Source: Pseudomonadota bacterium (lineage in GTDB: Bacteria > Pseudomonadota > Gammaproteobacteria > Legionellales > Legionellaceae). From it: a stretch of DNA of 10,395 nucleotides. The stretch spans positions 1 through 10,395 of the forward strand of contig JAKBCM010000038.1 in assembly GCA_021807845.1 (NCBI GenBank), in the 5' to 3' direction. Below, one piece after another: positions 5,541-10,395 of the stretch. Within the stretch, counting starts at the first letter, position 1. Every line of letters begins with the position of its first letter. The notes under the pieces were generated by a model. It was not told the DNA's origin and did not search any database. It saw only the letters and a program-made list of their open reading frames with translations. A program made the position numbers and the translations under genes.

Positions 5541-6557
5541 ATGATCTTCAAAACATATATTTTAGTCTTGTGCGTAGTAAGCATTTTTGGCGTCAATACA
5601 CTACAAGCTTGTAGTCGCTTTACTTATGTCGGTCCGGCACAAACCGTGATTACAGGTCGCTCCATGGATTGGGATGAAGATCTTCACAGTGATCTATGGG
5701 CATATCCTCCTGGAATCAAACGCACCGGTGACTCAGCATCCCCAAACAGCCTGAATTGGATATCAAAATATGGCAGCATTGTTGCTGTTGCTTACAACCT
5801 TGGCTCAGCAGATGGGATGAATTCTGAAGGACTAGATGCCAACCTCTTGTATTTATCAGATGCAGATTATGGTCAGCCTATGCCTGATAAAAAAGAGTTA
5901 TCCGTATTCAATTGGGCACAATATGTATTAGACAATTATGCGACTGTAGCAGAGGCAGTAAAGGGATTAAGTGATCCACCTTTTCATATGACCACACAAA
6001 TATTACCCAATGGTGCTAAACCCACTTTACACCTTGCCATCACAGATCCGTCTGGCGACAATGCTGTGTTTGAATACGTAAAGGGCAAACTCATCATTCA
6101 TCATGGACATCAATATAAAGTGATGACCAATGAGCCCACGTATGATCAACAGCTGGCACTCAATGATTATTGGCACCGTTTGAATGGTTCCTTTTTACCA
6201 GGAACCACAGAGCCCGCAGATCGTTTTATTCGTGCCAGCTACTATCTTAGTGTAGCGCCTCAAACGTCTGATGAGCGACAAGCGATTGCGACCGTATTCT
6301 CAATCATCCGTAATGTTTCTGCACCATTTAGTGTGTCATCAAATAGCCGTCCTAATGTTGCCCCAACATTGTGGCGAAGTGTCGCTGATCTGAAGCATCG
6401 TATTTATTATTTTGAAAATACCAATCGCCCCAATGTATTTTGGGTCGATTTTAATAAACTGAATTTAAAAAATGGGCACACTATGAAATTACCACTTGCA
6501 CATCAGGAAGAATACGCAGGTGAAGTCAGTTCAAAATTTATTGCTGAGAAAATGTAG
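5541..6557 (+). CDS. Secreted choloylglycine hydrolase / penicillin V acylase family amidase
   Basis: An N-terminal-nucleophile amidase of 338 residues that cleaves linear amide bonds; relatives act on bile salts, penicillin V, acyl-homoserine lactones or N-acylethanolamines. ATG 5541 is preferred because AAAGGA (5529-5534) is 6 nt upstream and the protein then starts with a clean signal peptide, residues 1-23, ending LQA. Cleavage exposes Cys24, the catalytic nucleophile. Other expected residues are Arg40 and Asp43 (GRSMDWDED), Asn94 in GMNSEGLD, Asn197 in MTNEPTY, and an Arg in DRFIRASYY (225-235). This places the enzyme in the periplasm or outside the cell. The Cys is not read as a lipoprotein site because Gln at -2 is atypical and the thiol is needed for catalysis. 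The substrate cannot be told. It follows folE on the same strand and converges on pnp. Confidence 0.92.
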   Translation: MIFKTYILVLCVVSIFGVNTLQACSRFTYVGPAQTVITGRSMDWDEDLHSDLWAYPPGIKRTGDSASPNSLNWISKYGSIVAVAYNLGSADGMNSEGLDANLLYLSDADYGQPMPDKKELSVFNWAQYVLDNYATVAEAVKGLSDPPFHMTTQILPNGAKPTLHLAITDPSGDNAVFEYVKGKLIIHHGHQYKVMTNEPTYDQQLALNDYWHRLNGSFLPGTTEPADRFIRASYYLSVAPQTSDERQAIATVFSIIRNVSAPFSVSSNSRPNVAPTLWRSVADLKHRIYYFENTNRPNVFWVDFNKLNLKNGHTMKLPLAHQEEYAGEVSSKFIAEKM

Positions 6558-6561
6558 CGGC

Positions 6562-6599
6562 CACTATTCACCCATTTAGACTGCCATAGGTGAATAGTG
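6562..6599. other. Stem-loop between convergent amidase gene and pnp
   Basis: CACTATTCACC (6562-6572) and GGTGAATAGTG (6589-6599) form a perfect 11-bp stem with a 16-nt loop. It fills most of the 68-nt gap between the two 3' ends and could serve both transcripts. No T-tract follows on either strand. Confidence 0.65.
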
Positions 6600-6625
6600 A
6601 TAAGCTCTCTACTTTTGAAGGTTAT

Positions 6626-8770
6626 CTATTCATCTGTAGGAGCAGACTCAGACTCTTCCTTCACTTCAACGGTCGAAGTATCTTTTGCAGCCGGCGACAC
6701 GGCTGGTTTATCTTTCCACTCAAGCTTGACACGGCCTTGCTTATCAACTCCTGCTACAAAAACTTCAATCTCCTGACCTTCACTTAAAACATCCTCAACT
6801 TTTTGTGAGCGCTCTGCGCAGATTTGAGAGATATGTAACAAGCCATCTTTGCCTGGGAGTAAATTAATAAAAGCTCCGAAATCAACAATTTTGCTCACCT
6901 TACCACGATAGGTTTGTCCGACTTCAACTTCAGCAATAAGTGTCTTGATTTGACGTTGGGCTTCTTCTAACGCGTCCAGATTTGGAGAGAAAAGTTGTAC
7001 CACACCACTGTCATCAATATCAATCGAGACACCGGTACTGTCAATCAAACCTTTGATAGTGACGCCACCTTTACCAATAATCGTTCGGATTTTATCTTCA
7101 GCCACTTTCATCGTCACAATTCTTGGAGCATGTTGAGACAGCTCATCACGATGCTCTGCAAGGGCATGATTCATCACCTCTAAGATATGGCGTCGGCCAG
7201 CATGCGCTTGTTCCAGAGCCTCTTCCATGATTTCTTTGGTGATGCCGGTGATTTTAATATCCATTTGTAAAGCAGTTACACCTTTTTCTGTACCAGCCAC
7301 TTTAAAGTCCATATCTCCCAGATGATCTTCGTCACCTAAAATATCGGTTAATACTGCAAATTGATCGCCTTCTTTGATGAGACCCATGGCCACACCTGCA
7401 ACAGGGGCTTTTAAAGGAACCCCAGCATCCATAAGTGCCAAGCTTGTTCCACAAACAGTTGCCATTGAACTAGAACCATTCGATTCAGTGATTTCTGAGA
7501 CGACTCTAAGCACATATGGAAATTCACTTGCTGTGGGTAAAACCGCCATTAGACTACGTCTGGCAAGTCTACCGTGACCAATCTCACGTCGCTTTGGACT
7601 TCCAACCATACCTGTTTCACCAACAGAATATGGAGGAAAATTGTAATGCAGCATAAACCTATCTTTGACTTCCCCATCTAACTTATCAAGCAATTGAGCA
7701 TCTCTTTCGTTACCCAATGTTGCAGCCACAATGGCTTGCGTTTCTCCGCGGGTAAATAGTGCTGAACCATGAGCTCGCTCTAGAACATGTGTACGAATCG
7801 CAATGGGACGAACTGTTTTTTGATCACGACCATCAATCCTTGGCTCACCGTCTAAAATACGCTTACGAACGATGTCTTTCTCTAAACCACTGATCACAGT
7901 TGTCACGACATCTAAACTCAAACCTTCTCGGGCAGCCACAATCGTATCAGCCACTTTCTTGCGAACTTCCCCTAAACGTTGATAGCGTTGGGTCTTATCT
8001 TTTAACAGATAGGCTTCGGTGATTTCTTTAGAAGCAAGGTGAGCAACTTCATTTTGCAAACTCACATCCACTTCAGGCGCAACCCAGTTCCATGTGGGTT
8101 TCTTAACTTCTGCTGCCAATTCCTTGATGCCCTGAATCACGCCTTTCATCATTTCATGGCCAAAAAGAACCGCGCCCAACATCACGTCTTCGCTCAATTC
8201 TCGTGCTTCTGACTCAACCATCAAAATCGCATCATGAGTTCCTGCAACAATTAAATCCAGATCTGTTGTCACTTGTGGCCCAGGGTTTAGCAGATACACT
8301 CCATTCTCATATCCAACTCTCACCGCACCGATAGGACCATTAAAGGGAATGCCTGATATTGCCAAAGCTGCAGATGCGCCAATCATTGCAACGATATCAG
8401 CGGGCACTTCGGGATTGAGAGACATGACGGTAGCAATGATTTGTACTTCATTACAAAAATCATCTGGAAAGAGGGGACGCAATGGTCTATCAATCAAACG
8501 AGACACTAATGTTTCATGTTCACTGGGACGTCCTTCCCGTTTATTGAACCCGCCTGGAATTTTGCCTGCTGCATATGTTTTTTCCTGGTAGTTGACCGTC
8601 AATGGGAAGAAACTGTTGTTCTCAGCACCCTCTTGTTTACCAACCACTGTCACCAACACTTGCGTACCACTCATCATGGCAAAGACTGCACCATCTGCCT
8701 GTCTTGCAATCTCCCCTGTTTCGAGCACTAATTTATGCTCTCCCAACTGTATTTCTTTAGTGAATTTCAC
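6626..8770 (-). CDS. pnp: Polyribonucleotide nucleotidyltransferase (PNPase)
   Basis: A 714-residue phosphorolytic 3'-5' exoribonuclease that degrades mRNA to nucleoside diphosphates, works as a trimer and is often part of the degradosome. The domains run in the usual order: first RNase PH core (about 12-145), helical domain (about 150-240), catalytic second RNase PH core (about 310-540), KH domain (about 550-610, GKGG at 566-569), S1 domain (about 618-685), and an acidic tail. Phosphate-binding SNGSSSM is at 430-436; metal-binding Asp480 and Asp486 lie in [10 protein letters not shown]. The start codon is GTG at 8770, preceded by GAGG with an 8-nt spacer; the alignment leaves no other start. 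It is downstream of rpsO, as in E. coli, with an intrinsic terminator between them. Only 20 nt separate that terminator's T-run from the start codon. Confidence 0.98.
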   Translation of the reverse strand: MKFTKEIQLGEHKLVLETGEIARQADGAVFAMMSGTQVLVTVVGKQEGAENNSFFPLTVNYQEKTYAAGKIPGGFNKREGRPSEHETLVSRLIDRPLRPLFPDDFCNEVQIIATVMSLNPEVPADIVAMIGASAALAISGIPFNGPIGAVRVGYENGVYLLNPGPQVTTDLDLIVAGTHDAILMVESEARELSEDVMLGAVLFGHEMMKGVIQGIKELAAEVKKPTWNWVAPEVDVSLQNEVAHLASKEITEAYLLKDKTQRYQRLGEVRKKVADTIVAAREGLSLDVVTTVISGLEKDIVRKRILDGEPRIDGRDQKTVRPIAIRTHVLERAHGSALFTRGETQAIVAATLGNERDAQLLDKLDGEVKDRFMLHYNFPPYSVGETGMVGSPKRREIGHGRLARRSLMAVLPTASEFPYVLRVVSEITESNGSSSMATVCGTSLALMDAGVPLKAPVAGVAMGLIKEGDQFAVLTDILGDEDHLGDMDFKVAGTEKGVTALQMDIKITGITKEIMEEALEQAHAGRRHILEVMNHALAEHRDELSQHAPRIVTMKVAEDKIRTIIGKGGVTIKGLIDSTGVSIDIDDSGVVQLFSPNLDALEEAQRQIKTLIAEVEVGQTYRGKVSKIVDFGAFINLLPGKDGLLHISQICAERSQKVEDVLSEGQEIEVFVAGVDKQGRVKLEWKDKPAVSPAAKDTSTVEVKEESESAPTDE

Positions 8771-8790
8771 GTCAATTACCTCATTAGAGT

Positions 8791-8820
8791 AAAAAAAAGG
8801 CGCAGAAAACTGCGCCTTTT
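8791..8820 (-). terminator. Rho-independent terminator of rpsO (rpsO-pnp attenuator)
   Basis: On the minus strand, AAAAGGCGCAG, a TTTT loop and CTGCGCC are followed by eight T. The GC-rich 7-bp stem extends to 11 bp by A-T pairs. This is the only textbook intrinsic terminator in the window. It lies 51 nt after the rpsO stop codon and just before pnp, the place of the E. coli t1 terminator, and so sets how much transcription reads through into pnp. Confidence 0.93.
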
Positions 8821-8870
8821 ATCTATATTTATGTTTGAATGATTCATGCTATATGGCATATTGCCTGCGC

Positions 8871-9146
8871 TCAGTAAGAATCCCTAAGGCCAAGTTTTTG
8901 AATCAATGCTGCATACCTTACAGGATCTTTGCTTTTCAAATATTTAAGCAATTTGCGACGTTTGTTGACCAACTCCTGCAGCCCGCGTCTTGAATGAAAA
9001 TCTTTTTTATGGACTTTAAAATGTTCTGTCAAATACTTAATACGGCCTGTCATTAGAGAAACCTGTACTTCAGGTGAGCCAGTATCTGTTTCAGCTCTCT
9101 TGAATTCACTTACGATTTCTTGTTTTTGTGCACTGGATAGCGCCAT
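8871..9146 (-). CDS. rpsO: 30S ribosomal protein S15
   Basis: A 91-residue primary-binding protein of the small ribosomal subunit; it contacts 16S rRNA helices h20-h22 and the central-domain three-way junction. The sequence is typical of gammaproteobacterial S15: [11 protein letters not shown] near the start, [15 protein letters not shown] at 22-36, [22 protein letters not shown] at 49-70, two residues longer than in E. coli. AGGAG lies 6 nt before ATG 9146. The gene heads the rpsO-pnp pair. In E. coli S15 represses its own translation through a pseudoknot in the leader; the leader here is long enough for one but I could not establish such a fold. Confidence 0.97.
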   Translation of the reverse strand: MALSSAQKQEIVSEFKRAETDTGSPEVQVSLMTGRIKYLTEHFKVHKKDFHSRRGLQELVNKRRKLLKYLKSKDPVRYAALIQKLGLRDSY

Positions 9147-9564
9147 TACTCACTCCTGGAAATAATCAATCATACATGTGAGACATATATCCCGAGATTT
9201 AGCTTTTGATGAAACGTTAAGAAACTACTGCACTGAATTTTAAGCGCTACAGGGTATGTTTATATTTTGAATCCACTCATCAATATATCATCTATATTAC
9301 TGAAAAAGCTTAAAATTCAATACATTAGTAACTATTGTTGCATTCAAACAGCCAAACTAAGGATGTTTGCTTCTTTCAAAGTGAAGCATTCTACCAAGAC
9401 ATGCCATCAGAAACAAGCATTAGTAGGTTTTCTGTACGCTTTCTAAAGAGAAAGTATATGCTTCATCATCCTTCTTTTCAGCAATTAACATCCTTTTGTT
9501 GGTCACTATTCAAAATTTTGATACACTTCACTCACTTTTTAGAACTTAAGCATAAGGACTGAAT
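9147..9564. other. AT-rich divergent intergenic region (418 nt) upstream of rpsO and of the 9565 gene
   Basis: This stretch should hold the promoters of rpsO (minus) and of the gene at 9565 (plus). A -10-like TATAAA lies on the minus strand at 9264-9259, but I see no good -35 at the right spacing. On the plus strand TTGATA (9518-9523) has only a poor -10 (AGAACT) 17 nt on. A small hairpin, CTTTCT-AAAG-AGAAAG, lies near 9440-9455, and an 8-bp inverted pair, TGAAGCAT (9382-9389) and ATGCTTCA (9458-9465), flanks it. A frame that is open from a TTG at 9335 to a stop at 9562 has no ribosome site and looks random. Confidence 0.6.
9234..9319. repeat. Perfect 12-bp inverted repeat with 62-nt spacer upstream of rpsO
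   Basis: TGAATTTTAAGC (9234-9245) and GCTTAAAATTCA (9308-9319) are exact reverse complements. The spacer contains the TATAAA that is the best rpsO -10 candidate. It could be paired regulator sites, a structured leader, or the ends of a tiny mobile element; no target duplication flanks it. Confidence 0.5.
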
Positions 9565-10152
9565 ATGTTTCAAAAAATAAAACAATATGCAAAAGACATG
9601 CTCATCAGAATGAACAAGGAAGGCATCAATGAAGAAGCTAATATTGTGCTTCCTATTTACAAAATCATTGCACATTACAATAAAGAAGATCTTCGCAGAA
9701 AAAAGATCATGGATCTGTTTCAAATGGTCCCACATCACAAGTTTGGCAAAAAATTAATGCGTTCTTTACTTAAAGAGCCATCGGATAGTGAGAGCGTTAA
9801 ATTATCCATAGAAGAACTACAAGGAACTCATGAAAAACTTGGCGCGATAGAGTTCTATAAAACAATCAAAACAATCGCGTTAAATAATGAACAGCATTGT
9901 ATTAAAAATTGTAATGAAGCCACTTTACTTAAAATAAAAAAATCACACAATCCCCATGTTAAAAAATTTTATACAGACAACAAAGCTGCTTTTCAGTTAT
10001 TGCTATCCCAAGTTCACGCTTATGCCTTGACAAAGCCATCCCTTGCAAAAGCCATTGCTGTCAGTGGAGGTAGCCCTCTCCATAAGGCTTCAAAGATATT
10101 ACCTCCAAATCTTCAGCATGAAAGACTGCAATCATCTCTGGGAATGAAATAG
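9565..10152 (+). CDS. Hypothetical lysine-rich protein, unrecognised
   Basis: A 195-residue basic protein with a good ribosome site: AAGGA at 9554-9558, 6 nt before the ATG. I do not recognise the family. It is mostly predicted-helical by eye and rich in Lys, with charged stretches (DLRRKKIMD at 42-50, KIKKSHNPHVKK at 123-134), and two cysteines close together (Cys112, Cys116 in HCIKNCNE). Residues 137-165 are more hydrophobic but do not make a convincing membrane helix. There is no signal peptide. The last 35 residues are uncharged to mildly basic, with SGGSPLHKASK. Its base composition is more AT-rich than the neighbouring housekeeping genes, and the long upstream gap suggests a single-gene unit. 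A lineage-specific protein, possibly an effector, is a guess from genome context only. Confidence 0.8.
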   Translation: MFQKIKQYAKDMLIRMNKEGINEEANIVLPIYKIIAHYNKEDLRRKKIMDLFQMVPHHKFGKKLMRSLLKEPSDSESVKLSIEELQGTHEKLGAIEFYKTIKTIALNNEQHCIKNCNEATLLKIKKSHNPHVKKFYTDNKAAFQLLLSQVHAYALTKPSLAKAIAVSGGSPLHKASKILPPNLQHERLQSSLGMK

Positions 10153-10222
10153 TGCGAGCGTACCTGGCTTAGTAAATCCCTGATATGGATGACTACCTGC
10201 TTATTTGCAAAAGCTTTCTGGC

Positions 10223-10249
10223 TGAAAACTTGATCACATTGAGTTTTCA
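10223..10249. other. Weak stem-loop downstream of the 9565 gene
   Basis: TGAAAACT (10223-10230) pairs with AGTTTTCA (10242-10249) around an 11-nt loop. It lies 71 nt after the stop codon, between this gene and a possible converging frame. The stem is AT-rich and no T-tract follows, so a terminator role is doubtful. Confidence 0.3.
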
Positions 10250-10291
10250 AGGCGGGAATTTCTAATAGAGAGGGCAAAGCTTTGATTTGCT

Positions 10292-10395
10292 TTAGGGTTT
10301 ATTTTTTAGTTCTGGATCACCAGGTGACCTTAGTGTGTTTATTTGTTCTTTTAACACCCGGTAACTCTTTGCTGACTCACTTATTTTCGAATCTT
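10292..10395 (-). CDS. Possible C-terminal end of a gene running off the window
   Basis: On the minus strand one frame is open from the window edge for 33 codons, to a TAA at 10294-10292. It reads as a hydrophilic tail including SYRVLKEQINTLRSPGDPEL, which looks like natural protein composition, while the other two minus frames close quickly. It would converge on the gene at 9565. The segment is short enough to be open by chance, and no family can be named. Confidence 0.33.
   Translation of the reverse strand, partial: DSKISESAKSYRVLKEQINTLRSPGDPELKNKP

Noticed and set aside
5601..5615. Lipoprotein cleavage site at LQAC of the amidase
   Set aside because: Gln at -2 is atypical for a lipobox, and this Cys is the family's catalytic nucleophile, which must stay free.
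6590..8792. Several plus-strand open frames opposite pnp
   Set aside because: They are antisense shadows of a full-length, conserved PNPase gene.
9335..9562. 75-codon frame just before the gene at 9565
   Set aside because: It starts at TTG, no ribosome site precedes it or its internal ATG at 9401, and its composition looks like AT-rich noise, although its stop falls 2 nt before the next start.
1..10395. CRISPR array, tRNA, rRNA or transposase gene
   Set aside because: I found no regularly spaced direct repeats, no cloverleaf or rRNA-like segment, and no transposase motif on either strand.

Overview
The window looks like chromosome from an AT-rich gammaproteobacterium, most likely a host-associated member of the Legionellales (Legionella/Coxiella/Berkiella type). 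The grounds are the rpsO-pnp pair, Ppa, HinT and FolE sequences closely matching gammaproteobacterial ones, together with genes that carry eukaryote-like protein motifs. The assignment is inference; no rRNA or other marker is present.

Layout. 1-168: non-coding, with a palindromic dispersed-type repeat at 43-128. 169-1095 (+): unknown protein ending in a U-box-like domain. 1285-3015 (-): a von Willebrand A (VWA) domain protein followed, in the same reading frame and after a single TAG codon, by a Q/Y/P-rich tail with a PPxY motif and a C-terminal CaaX box (CVIL). 3177-3731 (+): HdeD-family membrane protein. 3827-4360 (-): inorganic pyrophosphatase. 4521-6557 (+): HIT phosphoramidase, GTP cyclohydrolase I and a secreted choloylglycine-hydrolase/penicillin-V-acylase-type amidase. 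9146-6626 (-): rpsO then pnp, separated by a canonical terminator. 9147-9564: long AT-rich intergenic region with a perfect 12-bp inverted repeat. 9565-10152 (+): unrecognised basic protein. 10292-10395 (-): a possible gene end running off the window.

Two parts can be separated. The housekeeping part (ppa, hinT, folE, rpsO, pnp) is orthodox. The part at 169-3015 is accessory in character: a candidate ubiquitin-ligase-like protein converges on a VWA protein whose tail would, if translated, carry a Nedd4-type WW-domain ligand and a prenylation signal. Both suggest action inside a eukaryotic cell, but no secretion system lies in the window and translocation is unproven. The most striking observation is the in-frame TAG that splits the VWA domain from its CaaX tail: it may be a nonsense mutation, a sequencing error, or a read-through site.

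Most gene 3' ends carry strong perfect stem-loops of 11-14 bp with no U-tract. Only rpsO has a textbook intrinsic terminator.
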